Source of the DNA: Pseudomonadaceae bacterium
Lineage (GTDB): Bacteria; Pseudomonadota; Gammaproteobacteria; Pseudomonadales; Pseudomonadaceae
NCBI GenBank assembly: GCA_019745275.1
Contig: JAIETJ010000037.1
Span: 30,618 to 94,617, forward strand
Direction: 5' to 3'
DNA: 64,000 bases
Shown in pieces: positions 32,214 through 41,094 of the stretch; within the stretch, counting starts at the first letter, position 1, and the number at the start of each line of letters is the position of its first letter. The position numbers and the translations under genes are program-made. The notes beneath the pieces are model-generated. The model worked only from the letters and a program-made list of their open reading frames with translations, was not told the origin of the DNA and made no database searches.

Positions 32214-33243
32214 TGTCGACATGCACTTGCTGGAATAGCTCAATACTCTCGCCCTCCAATGTCAGTTGTAGGCGCAGCGTGACCAGCCCGGCACGCACGC
32301 TGCTGCCGGCGGCATAGGTCATGCTGCAGCCCGTGACATGAGTGGCTTGCACGGCCTCGGCGGCGGCATTGGTGCCGGCAAAAGTCGGGGTGCGCGCGGT
32401 GCGACTAAAGCGGATCAGCTGGTTGCCGGCTGCATCACAGCGGTAACCGATAATTTGATCAGACAGGTAAAAGCGCCGCTGCGGCGAGGCAAAGGCGAAG
32501 TTAAAACTGCCGCCCGGCGGGGTCATGCTCAGCAAGGTTTCGCTACCGGCCACAGCAGACGCCGCAAACGTGCTGCCATCCGGGCTGATCACACTCGCAA
32601 CGCCAGCCACCGGGGTAGCCCAGACATTGGCGCCGGGCGTCGCCACACCGCCAGTTTCTGCGCCGATGTTGTACACCACCAACCAACGCGCCCCAGCCAC
32701 AGTGACTGCCGTATTGAGCGCCTGAAAGGCCGAGCAATTGCCCTGCCCCGAAGCGGGAAGCGCAACAAAACTGGCCGTACAGCTTGGGCCAGTGCCCGAC
32801 GCGAAGCTCAGCCCGGCGCCGCCAACGCGATTCGGTCGATAACGCCCGGCATCCAGCACATTGAACATTTCGATGGCATTGTTGCTGGGATTGATGCGCA
32901 CCGAGTTAGGCACCGCCAAACGAATGTCCCGCGCCATGCGATTCAGCGCACCAGCCGCTAAATCGACCAATTCGGCGCGGCGGCTCTGCGCAACAAAACC
33001 CTCAAGTGGGCGCGACAAGGCGCCAGAGATCATCACCGCAACGGCTCCGGCCAAGGCAATCACCATGACCAGTTCGACCAAGGTAAAACCGCGCTGCGGG
33101 TTGCGGCACCTTCGGGTGGGCTCAGGGTGGGAAACCCGCGAAGTGGTTCCCCACCGGCCAAGGCGCGCGCCAATACGGTAACCAAAGCGGTGGAAAAGGC
33201 CTGCGGCCGTTTTACACCCTACGCATTCGGTTGATGTACGCAT
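32203..33243 (-). CDS. mshO: MSHA prepilin-like protein MshO with atypical 52-aa leader
   Basis: QRGFTLVELVMVIALAGAVAVMISGALSRPLEGF; ATG at 33243 overlaps the mshD stop (TGATG); no other in-frame ATG/GTG/TTG before GFTLVEL. Confidence 0.82.
   Translation of the reverse strand: MRTSTECVGCKTAAGLFHRFGYRIGARLGRWGTTSRVSHPEPTRRCRNPQRGFTLVELVMVIALAGAVAVMISGALSRPLEGFVAQSRRAELVDLAAGALNRMARDIRLAVPNSVRINPSNNAIEMFNVLDAGRYRPNRVGGAGLSFASGTGPSCTASFVALPASGQGNCSAFQALNTAVTVAGARWLVVYNIGAETGGVATPGANVWATPVAGVASVISPDGSTFAASAVAGSETLLSMTPPGGSFNFAFASPQRRFYLSDQIIGYRCDAAGNQLIRFSRTARTPTFAGTNAAAEAVQATHVTGCSMTYAAGSSVRAGLVTLRLQLTLEGESIELFQQVHVDNAP
33126..33222. repeat. Two-hairpin GTAGGG-type repeat inside the mshO 5' coding region
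   Basis: Hairpin 1 GGTGGGAAACCCGCGAAGTGGTTCCCCACC (33126-33155); hairpin 2 GGTGGAAAAGGCCTGCGGCCGTTTTACACC (33189-33218), flanked by CCCTAC. Confidence 0.7.
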
Positions 33244-33758
33244 CAGCGCGTCCGATAGCCGCCGAGCTCTAGGCTCTGGCCGGCAGGGTCGGTGACCGTG
33301 ATGCGGATATACAGCACGTTGCTGGCGGCCAAGCCATTCCACGCCTGCGCAGTGACTTGCACGTTAACCTGATAAGCCTCCAAACCACTCAAAGGGGTGC
33401 TCGATAGGGCGTTGCGCGGCGCATTGGCTTGGCTGCTGTAGAACAAGCTGTTGTAGTCGCAAACATCATCGAAGCTGCCGCGCCCGGCGCCGTTATTGCT
33501 CGCTGGGCAAGCGCTGCTGGCGGGAAACGCTTGTAACTCGATCTCCTCCAAATAGGCCTCGGCAATCGCCAAGCTTTGCTGGCGCAACATCGGATCGGCC
33601 GAACGCCCGGTGATAGAGGCCATGGCCGTATACAGCGCCGCCGAAGCGATGCCGATAATGACGATGGCAATCACCAACTCGATCAGGGTCATGCCGCGCT
33701 GAGGCGTCATGCCGCCCGCCCGTAGGCCGGATTGAGCGCCGCGATAGCCAGTGCTCAT
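33243..33758 (-). CDS. mshD: MSHA pilin-like protein MshD
   Basis: QRGMTLIELVIAIVIIGIASAALYTAMASITGRSADPMLRQQSLAIAEAYLEEI. Confidence 0.85.
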   Translation of the reverse strand: MSTGYRGAQSGLRAGGMTPQRGMTLIELVIAIVIIGIASAALYTAMASITGRSADPMLRQQSLAIAEAYLEEIELQAFPASSACPASNNGAGRGSFDDVCDYNSLFYSSQANAPRNALSSTPLSGLEAYQVNVQVTAQAWNGLAASNVLYIRITVTDPAGQSLELGGYRTR

Positions 33759-34195
33759 TGCACCAGCCCGGTTTCGGCCGCCACGTTAAGGGTGAAAGTG
33801 CCAATAGTGGCGCTGGCCGCCGAACCGGGCTTGCCGAGGGAGTCGAATACCACTGGAAAGCTGGTCGGAGTCACCGTAACGCCGCCAGGCAAGGTATTGG
33901 CATAGGGCGACTGACCATCGGCAGCTATGACCTCCAAGCTATAGCCGCCACTGGTACAGCCTGCGGCTTGGCGCACGTGATAGCCGCCACTGCCTAGGCT
34001 CACCTGAGTGAAGCAACCGCTGGCCAGCGCCAGCTTTTGCGCATAACGCACGGCACCGATGCTCTCCTCGAAAAACATCCGCTCGTCGAAAACCTGTCGG
34101 TCAAAAAACCGCGGCCCCACCACAGCAGCGAGGATACCGGTGATAACGATCACCATAATCAGCTCGATAAGGGTGAAGCCGCGATTGGTAGTCAT
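33755..34195 (-). CDS. mshC: MSHA pilin-like protein MshC
   Basis: [58 protein letters not shown]. Confidence 0.87.
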   Translation of the reverse strand: MTTNRGFTLIELIMVIVITGILAAVVGPRFFDRQVFDERMFFEESIGAVRYAQKLALASGCFTQVSLGSGGYHVRQAAGCTSGGYSLEVIAADGQSPYANTLPGGVTVTPTSFPVVFDSLGKPGSAASATIGTFTLNVAAETGLVQ

Positions 34196-34629
34196 TAGCA
34201 ACCAGGTGTTGTGGCATCCGTGTCTGTAATGGCGCCAATAACTGCGGGCACTGTAGCCGATGTCGCTTCCGTATAAGTGAAACTACAGGTACCCAGCGTA
34301 ATAGTGCCTGCTGTGGCAGTGTTGTAATCCGTACCCAACTGCGCGGCGGTGATTATGGAGGCCTGGGTGGCGTAGCCAAATGCCGTTGCGATTGGCGTAC
34401 CCTCAAGCGTTACGCTGCCTGTTAACCCAGTCTGATTTCTAGCTAAAGCCGAGGAGTGCACAATTGCACTAGCCGAACGGACAGACCCCAAAGCACCATT
34501 CAAAGAGGAAGCTCGCGCATCACCACTCAAATCCGCAAACCTCGGCAAGGCAAAGGCTGCCAAAATCCCCAGAATTACAATCACCATAATCAATTCGATC
34601 AGGGTAAAACCGCTTTGTTGATTTTTCAT
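34195..34629 (-). CDS. mshA: MSHA pilin (MshA-like)
   Basis: [63 protein letters not shown]-terminal Cys pair (GTCSFTY...TTPGC). Confidence 0.83.
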   Translation of the reverse strand: MKNQQSGFTLIELIMVIVILGILAAFALPRFADLSGDARASSLNGALGSVRSASAIVHSSALARNQTGLTGSVTLEGTPIATAFGYATQASIITAAQLGTDYNTATAGTITLGTCSFTYTEATSATVPAVIGAITDTDATTPGC

Positions 34630-34656
34630 CGTTGTGTCCTTTGGCTGCATTCGAAA

Positions 34657-35172
34657 TTATGGAACGTACACGGTTGTTACTGTGCCGTTAGTGGCGTTGT
34701 AGGTAATAGTGTCGTCCGGTGCACCAGCGGTAGACGGGTCGTTCTGGTAAGTGTAGGTGCAAACCTGTCCCGCTTGGGTCACGCGGTAATCACTACCCGC
34801 TGCGGTCGCCACTGTCGGCGCCGAGCCTTGCAGCGAGTTGACCCATAAATCGACGCAATCCTGAGCCGAGCCAATGGTTGCACCATCATCAGTTCCGACG
34901 GGCCAACCCGTTGCATTGACATCAACCACGCTAGAGCCAAAACCCAACACATTGAGGTTCGGCGTAGCGGTGCCGTTGCTACGATTGACCTCCCACTGCG
35001 AGCGCACCAGCGTCACCGCAGAAGCCAAGCCACCGCCAGCCCCTCTAACAGCCGCCTCATGGGCATCCTTGGTGACGTTAATAAAGCGCGGCAACGCCAC
35101 CGCAGCGAGAATGCCGAGGATAACGATCACCACCACCAGTTCAATCAGGGTAAAACCTTTGCTGCGTTGCAT
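34657..35172 (-). CDS. mshB: MSHA prepilin-like protein MshB
   Basis: [78 protein letters not shown]. Confidence 0.83.
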   Translation of the reverse strand: MQRSKGFTLIELVVVIVILGILAAVALPRFINVTKDAHEAAVRGAGGGLASAVTLVRSQWEVNRSNGTATPNLNVLGFGSSVVDVNATGWPVGTDDGATIGSAQDCVDLWVNSLQGSAPTVATAAGSDYRVTQAGQVCTYTYQNDPSTAGAPDDTITYNATNGTVTTVYVP

Positions 35173-35191
35173 ATGATTACTCCAATAACAG

Positions 35192-35719
35192 TTACTGATA
35201 CGTATCGGCCAGTGCAGTAACTTCTGCAGCGGGCACTGGGTTGAGCTCCAAGCTGATTAACGCCTCCTTTGATTCTGTGCTGCCGAGCAGTGGTTTGGGA
35301 ACTGCCTGCAGCTGAAAAACCTGCAACTCGGCGGCTAACTCAGCCTGCTCGTCGGCAAAGCGGCTGCGGTGCAACAGCCAGCCCCGCGCCGGCAGGTAAT
35401 GCCAACAACCGGCTTGGGGCGGCTGGCGCTCCAGCAGCTCGCCGCAATAATCGCTATTCACCCAGCGTAGCAATTCAAACGGGTTACGCCGCAGCCAACT
35501 GGCATCCGCTGGTAAACCTTGAGCCACTCGCTCGGCGGCTAAATTGCTGAGGCTGGCCAGCAGGTTTTCTCGAGTTGCCGCGACTGCCCGCACCTCGCTG
35601 ACCTGTAATACTTTTACCCCCATGGCCCACACCAAACCTAAACCAATTACAGCGCACACAGCCGCGGCTAACCGGCGCACGTTACGCACCGTGCGCGGGC
35701 TGTCGTAATCGCTTTTCAC
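35192..35719 (-). CDS. mshF: MSHA biogenesis protein MshF-like
   Basis: Single N-terminal TM, position between mshG and mshB; GTG start at 35719 overlapping the mshG stop (GTGA). Confidence 0.72.
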   Translation of the reverse strand: MKSDYDSPRTVRNVRRLAAAVCAVIGLGLVWAMGVKVLQVSEVRAVAATRENLLASLSNLAAERVAQGLPADASWLRRNPFELLRWVNSDYCGELLERQPPQAGCWHYLPARGWLLHRSRFADEQAELAAELQVFQLQAVPKPLLGSTESKEALISLELNPVPAAEVTALADTYQ

Positions 35720-36948
35720 CCGTGGCCCTTGGCCGCCGAGGCCAGCTCCCACATGGGCAAGAACACCCCGAGGGCGAGAATCAACACCATGATGCCCATG
35801 GCCACGATCAGAATTGGCTCAATGGCGCTGGCCAGCTGGCCGAGGTCGTAATCGACCTCTTGCTCGTAAAAATCAGCCACTTCGATAAACAAATCGTCGA
35901 TGGCGCCGGTTTCCTCTCCGACCGCCATCATCTGCAACACCAAGGGGGTAAACAAGCCGCTGGCGGAGGCGGTGCGGGTCAGTGCTTCGCCACGCTCCAC
36001 GCCCTCGCGCATGCTCAGAATCGCTTGGCCGATGTACTTATTACCGACGCTGGCACTGTTGATCGATAAGGTTTGCAGCAGCGGCACGCCGGCCTTGTAC
36101 ATCATCGCGAAAGTACGGGTGAAGCGCGCCAAAGCGATACGTTCGAAGATGCCGCCAACTATCGGAATGCGCAGCTTGAGCTGATCCCATTTCAGCCCGC
36201 CGGCGGGGGTTTCTATCCATTTAAAGAAGCCGTAAATGCTGCCCCCCAGCAGCAAGGCCAGCAGCCACCAGAAATCCTGAAAAAACTGCGAGGTGCCGAT
36301 TAAAAACCGCGTCGGCCACGGCAATTGCGCATGAAACTGGGCGAACACCTTGGCAAAGGCTGGGATCACAAACAGGTTAATCACGGTCATAGCCACCACC
36401 ATGGCGCTGAGCACGAATAACGGATAACGGGTGGCTTGCTTGATCCGCTTGCGGGTCTCGCGCTCTAGGTCCAGATAGCTGGCCAACTGGCGAAAAGCCT
36501 GATCGAGCTGGCCGGTGTTCTCGCCGACGCTGATCATGCTGACAAACAAGGTGCCGAAGACTTTCGGGTGCGCGTTCAGGGCCACGGCCATGCTCACGCC
36601 GCCCTCCAAGTCGCTGCGCACCTTCTGTAATATTTCCCGGAAATAGCGATTGCGATTGGACTCACCGAGGCCGGCCATGGCCCGAATGATCGGCACTCCG
36701 GCCTTGGCCAAGCTGTACATTTGCCGGCAAAAAATAATCAGTTCGTCGAGATCGACATGTTTGCTGCGCAGTTTTTCACTGATGGCGGCAAACACATCGG
36801 CATCGACACTGTCTTGCTGCTCAATGGTCAGCGGCGTGACGCTTTTGCTCAGCAGTTCGGCAGCCACCGCATCGATACTAGTGGCGTCAAGAATGCCGGC
36901 CACCTTGGCGCCCTCGGCGTTGCGTCCGCTGTAGCGAAAGCGGGCCAT
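35716..36948 (-). CDS. mshG: MSHA inner-membrane platform protein MshG (GspF/PilC family)
   Basis: MARFRYSGRNAEGAKVAGILDA; LIIFCRQMYSLAKAGVPIIRAMAGL; FTRTFAMMYKAGVPLLQTL. Confidence 0.95.
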   Translation of the reverse strand: MARFRYSGRNAEGAKVAGILDATSIDAVAAELLSKSVTPLTIEQQDSVDADVFAAISEKLRSKHVDLDELIIFCRQMYSLAKAGVPIIRAMAGLGESNRNRYFREILQKVRSDLEGGVSMAVALNAHPKVFGTLFVSMISVGENTGQLDQAFRQLASYLDLERETRKRIKQATRYPLFVLSAMVVAMTVINLFVIPAFAKVFAQFHAQLPWPTRFLIGTSQFFQDFWWLLALLLGGSIYGFFKWIETPAGGLKWDQLKLRIPIVGGIFERIALARFTRTFAMMYKAGVPLLQTLSINSASVGNKYIGQAILSMREGVERGEALTRTASASGLFTPLVLQMMAVGEETGAIDDLFIEVADFYEQEVDYDLGQLASAIEPILIVAMGIMVLILALGVFLPMWELASAAKGHG

Positions 36949-36952
36949 TAGC

Positions 36953-37003
36953 GTGGGGCGCCATCACAACGAAGACCGCCATGGCGGATTACAACCCGCC
37001 CTA
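36953..37003. repeat. GTAGGG-type repeat in the mshE-mshG gap
   Basis: Minus-strand CCTAGGGCGGGTTGTAATCCGCCATGGCGGTCTTCGTTGTGATGGCGCCCCACGC; inverted CGCC/GGCG blocks. Confidence 0.55.
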
Positions 37004-37018
37004 GGCAGCGCCGCAGAG

Positions 37019-38743
37019 TCATGTCACCACCTCATCGGTGAGCGTCGCGCAGACCTTCAGCACTTCCTCGACGCTGGTTACCCCAGCCAAGGCGTAGTCC
37101 AGCGCGCAGGCGGCCAGCGGCCGGTAATGCGGATTGGCCTTGGCCGCTTCGGCGAAGCCTTGCGGATCGCTGCGGCGCAGGGCGGCAATCATCGGTTCAT
37201 CCATCTCCAGCAACTCGTAAACGCCGACGCGTCCCGAGTAGCCGCTGTTATGACACTGATGACAACCACTGCCGCGCTTGAACGTACGGCCGGCCAAGGA
37301 GCTGCCATACAAATTTTCCAGCCACGCCAGTTCGCGCGGCTCGGGCGTATGTTCGCCCATGCAGTTTTCGCAGACTTTGCGCACCAAACGCTGGGCCAAT
37401 ACCGCGTTCAGCGCGGTGGCCACTAGAAACGGCTCGGCGCCCATGTCGATCAGGCGCATGGCCGAGGTCAGGGCGTCATTGGTGTGCAGGGTCGAGAGCA
37501 CCAAGTGACCGGTTAAGGCGGCGCGCAGGCCAATTTCGGCGGTCTCTTGGTCACGCATTTCGCCGATCAGCACGATGTCCGGGTCTTGCCGCAAGGCGGC
37601 GCGCAGCACGCGACCGAAGGTCAAATCGATTTTGCTATTGACCTGCACCTGATTAACCCGTGGCAGGCGGTATTCCACCGGATCTTCCACGGTGATGATT
37701 TTTTTCTCCGGGCTATTAAGCTCCGATAAACCCGCGTACAGGGTGGTGGTTTTCCCCGAACCGGTCGGCCCGGTGACCAACACCATGCCAAACGGGCGCT
37801 GCAATAAGCGCCGAAAACGCACCAGCAAATCCGCCGGCATACCGGTGCCGTCGAGCTGGAACATCGCGCCACTCTGGTCGAGCAGCCGCATCACCACCGA
37901 CTCGCCAAACTGCACCGGCATGGTCGAGACCCGCACATCGATATTGCGGCCCTTAACCCGAATATTAAAACGCCCGTCTTGCGGCAAGCGCTTCTCGGAA
38001 ATATCCAAGCCGGACATGATTTTCAGGCGCATCACCAAGGCCGAGGCGATCCGATGCTCCTTCATCACCTGCTCGCTGAGCACCCCGTCGATCCGCTGGC
38101 GAATCCGCACCAAGCCATCATCTGGCTCGATGTGGATGTCCGAGGCTTTCATCTGCACCGCTTCTTCAAACAGGGTTTGCAGCAGACGCACCACCGGCGC
38201 TTCGCTGTTGCTGTCGGCGCCGAGCTTGGACAGGTCAAAATCGCTTTCTTGCAGATCGCCTTCCAGTTCACCGGCAATCGAGGCGATCTCGCTGGTGCGC
38301 CGATACACGGTGTCCAAGGTGGCAAGCAAATCCGACTCGCGCACCACCGCCGGCGTCACGCGAGTTTTCAGCAGGCGGTCCATCTCATCGAGGGCGAATA
38401 AGTCCAGCGGATCGGACATGCCGACCAGCAGGCCACCGCCTTCGCGGGTCAGAATAATCGCGCGAAAGCGCCGCGCCATGGCCTCGGGCAGTAACTGCAC
38501 CAAGGCGTTATCGAACTTAAAATGGCGCAGTTCGATAAAAGGAATTTTCATCTGCTCAGACAAGGCCGTGAGCAACTTCACCTCGGCGACAAAACCGAGG
38601 TCGATCACCGCCCGACCGAGTTTGGAGCCACTGCGCTTTTGCTCTTGCAGGGCTAACTGCAGCTGCGCATCGGTAAGTAAGCCGGCCTGAATGAGTAAAT
38701 CACCGAGGCGAATTTTGCGCTGGCGCAGGTCGTCTTGACTCAT
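37019..38743 (-). CDS. mshE: MSHA pilus extension ATPase MshE
   Basis: N-terminal MshEN-like motif pair (RLGDLLIQAGLLTDAQLQLALQEQ / KLGRAVIDLGFVAEVKLLTALSEQ); GPTGSGKTTTLYAGL Walker A; VCENC...CHQCHNSGYSGRVGVYE Cys motif. Confidence 0.96.
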   Translation of the reverse strand: MSQDDLRQRKIRLGDLLIQAGLLTDAQLQLALQEQKRSGSKLGRAVIDLGFVAEVKLLTALSEQMKIPFIELRHFKFDNALVQLLPEAMARRFRAIILTREGGGLLVGMSDPLDLFALDEMDRLLKTRVTPAVVRESDLLATLDTVYRRTSEIASIAGELEGDLQESDFDLSKLGADSNSEAPVVRLLQTLFEEAVQMKASDIHIEPDDGLVRIRQRIDGVLSEQVMKEHRIASALVMRLKIMSGLDISEKRLPQDGRFNIRVKGRNIDVRVSTMPVQFGESVVMRLLDQSGAMFQLDGTGMPADLLVRFRRLLQRPFGMVLVTGPTGSGKTTTLYAGLSELNSPEKKIITVEDPVEYRLPRVNQVQVNSKIDLTFGRVLRAALRQDPDIVLIGEMRDQETAEIGLRAALTGHLVLSTLHTNDALTSAMRLIDMGAEPFLVATALNAVLAQRLVRKVCENCMGEHTPEPRELAWLENLYGSSLAGRTFKRGSGCHQCHNSGYSGRVGVYELLEMDEPMIAALRRSDPQGFAEAAKANPHYRPLAACALDYALAGVTSVEEVLKVCATLTDEVVT

Positions 38744-40167
38744 GGTAGATCCTGTAACGCGGCAACGCGTTCGCCCGCAAAGCCGCGCGAACCTGCGTCC
38801 AAACCCTGGCCCTCGAGGGCTAGGCGATAATGTTTAGCGGCGTCGCTGGGCCGCTCGATTTGTTCAAGGGCAATCGCCAAGCCCAGTTGCCAGGTGGCCT
38901 GAGAAGGCCGCAAGCGCACCAACTGCTGATACAGCGCGGCGCTCTCTGGCCACTGCCGGGTTTGCTGATAACTGGCGGCGAGTAACGCGTGATAAGCCGG
39001 ATCACTGGCCAACGACGGGGCATTTTGTTTGAGGGTGGCCACCGCCGCCGGCATCGCGCCCGTCTGCAACTGCGCCCGCGCCAAGAGCATGCGCAGGTCG
39101 CTGTCTTGCGGGTGCGCCTGCACCTGGGCCGGCAACCAGCTGAGCAACTGCGCTGGCTGACCGTCGCCCAGATAGGCTTGCGCGAGTAACCGCGCAACGT
39201 CGCTATTGCTCGGCTGACGCTGGCGCAACAACTCAAGCTGGGCAATCGCACTGGGATAGTTTTGCTCGATTAAGGCTTGCCGAGCTAAGGTCATGGCGTC
39301 CGCTTGATGACTGCTGATGCGCACCTCGGCCGGACCTTTACGCGCTGTGCTAACGGCTGCCGGGCTTGGCGTTGGTTGGCTCGCAGGCAGCGGGTCAGCC
39401 TGCGCGGCAGGCACTTGGCGGGAACTCCAATCAGGCAGTTCGGGTTCATCGCTGCTGGCGCTGCTAGCGGCCGGGAATTCCTCCAGTGCCGCGTCAGTGG
39501 CCAGCGGCGCCGCCTGTAGCGGCACCTCTAACCACAGCAGCCAGCGATCACCGGCCGGCTCTAGACGGTCATGCACCTGTAGTTGCTCGCCCAAACCGAC
39601 CAACAATACCTGCACCCCAGTGCCACGCGCCTCGACCCGCCACGACAAGCTGCGCCCTGCGCCCTGCACGCGGCCCTGAGAGGGTTCGCCGCGCAGTTGT
39701 ACGCCGGGCAATAACAAACTCACCGCGCCGCTCTCATCGGTGCGCTGATAAGCCACCGAACTGTCCAGCAACAGTTGCAGAACTAACCGCTGGCCATCGT
39801 TTTGCGGCAGCACATCAAGCAACTGCGGCGCCGGAACGCTTGGCACCGCGACAGGTGCAACGACCACCGCAGGTTCAACCGCAGGCGTTACCGCTACGGA
39901 TGTGGTTAGCGGTTCCGGCGCCGGTTTAGCCGTGGCGAACAGCGACGGCGGGTCACCATTGACCACTCGACCGATCATCAGACCAATCATCACCGCTACC
40001 AGCATCACCGCAGCAAACCAAATCGAGCCACGCCGCAGCCGTTCGATTTTCTCCCGCCGGGCCGCGCCCTCCTCGTTCACCGACTGCAAGGCATCGCGCA
40101 ATGGCCATTCACCGGGTGCTGCGCGACGGTTATCCAAGTCACGCAGCAGTTCATTCACCAAACTCAT
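38740..40167 (-). CDS. mshN: MSHA biogenesis protein MshN (TPR)
   Basis: MSLVNELLRDLDNRRAAPGEW start; TM segment; C-terminal TPR repeats. Confidence 0.88.
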   Translation of the reverse strand: MSLVNELLRDLDNRRAAPGEWPLRDALQSVNEEGAARREKIERLRRGSIWFAAVMLVAVMIGLMIGRVVNGDPPSLFATAKPAPEPLTTSVAVTPAVEPAVVVAPVAVPSVPAPQLLDVLPQNDGQRLVLQLLLDSSVAYQRTDESGAVSLLLPGVQLRGEPSQGRVQGAGRSLSWRVEARGTGVQVLLVGLGEQLQVHDRLEPAGDRWLLWLEVPLQAAPLATDAALEEFPAASSASSDEPELPDWSSRQVPAAQADPLPASQPTPSPAAVSTARKGPAEVRISSHQADAMTLARQALIEQNYPSAIAQLELLRQRQPSNSDVARLLAQAYLGDGQPAQLLSWLPAQVQAHPQDSDLRMLLARAQLQTGAMPAAVATLKQNAPSLASDPAYHALLAASYQQTRQWPESAALYQQLVRLRPSQATWQLGLAIALEQIERPSDAAKHYRLALEGQGLDAGSRGFAGERVAALQDLP

Positions 40168-41090
40168 GGCAGCCACTCCCGCAGGCTGGGCAGCCACGGC
40201 CAAGCACTCAGCAGTAGCAGCGAAGCTAAGCCGCCGAGCAAGCTGCAACTCAGCCAAACTGGCAAGCCTCTACGGGCCACCACCCCATCGGTATCCGCCA
40301 GCGCCCGGCGCACTTGAGCGGCGCCCACTTGGCGGCGGCCTTCACCGTAGGTGGCCATCAAGGCTTTGTTGCCAAGAATATTCAATAAGCGCGGAATTCC
40401 GCCGCTGCCGCGCACCAGCAAACGCACGGCGGCGCGGCTGAACAACGGCTCACCGCGATAACCGGCCACACTTAACCGCTCCTGCAAGTACCGCCCGGTA
40501 TCGGTGACATCCAGCGGGCGCAGGCGATAGGAGAAGGTGATGCGCTGCAACAATTGCCGGAATTCATGCCGAGCCAAGGTGGCATCCAACTCTGGCTGGC
40601 CAAACAACACCACTTGCAGCAGTTTGTTTTGCTCGGTTTCCAGATTGGTCAGCAAACGCAGGGCTTCTAGGGTTTTATCTGGCAAGGCCTGCGCCTCATC
40701 AATCAGCAGCACGGTGCTCTTACCCTGCGCCGCCAACTCGATCAGTCGATGGTGCAAAGCATCCAGTAAACTCATAGCATCGTGGCTCTCGACATCGGTG
40801 ATACGTAGTTCACGAGCCAATGCTTGGCGTAAATCCAACGGCGACAAGCAAGGGTTAGGCAGATAGGCCAGCTGGTATTTTTGCGGATCGAGCAGGTTCA
40901 ACAAGGCCCGGCACAGCAAGGTTTTGCCGGTGCCCACCTCGCCCGTCACCTTAATAAAACCCTCGCCTTCAGCCAGTGCCACCCGCAGTAAATTCAAGCA
41001 GGCCTGATAGGGCGCCAGTTGCACCAAAAACTCGGTATTCGGCGTCAGCGCAAAGGGTTTTTCGCGCAGTCCAAAATAGGCCTGATACAT
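40164..41090 (-). CDS. mshM: MSHA biogenesis ATPase MshM (ExeA/GspA-like AAA)
   Basis: MYQAYFGLREKPFALTPNTEFLVQ; TGEVGTGKTLLCRALLN; LLIDEAQALPDKTLEALRLLTNLET. Confidence 0.94.
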   Translation of the reverse strand: MYQAYFGLREKPFALTPNTEFLVQLAPYQACLNLLRVALAEGEGFIKVTGEVGTGKTLLCRALLNLLDPQKYQLAYLPNPCLSPLDLRQALARELRITDVESHDAMSLLDALHHRLIELAAQGKSTVLLIDEAQALPDKTLEALRLLTNLETEQNKLLQVVLFGQPELDATLARHEFRQLLQRITFSYRLRPLDVTDTGRYLQERLSVAGYRGEPLFSRAAVRLLVRGSGGIPRLLNILGNKALMATYGEGRRQVGAAQVRRALADTDGVVARRGLPVWLSCSLLGGLASLLLLSAWPWLPSLREWLP

Positions 41091-41094
41091 ACGC

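Noticed and set aside
37692-38690. 332-aa plus-strand ORF antisense to mshE
   Set aside because: Shadow ORF of a conserved ATPase gene; Ser/Arg-rich, no family resemblance.
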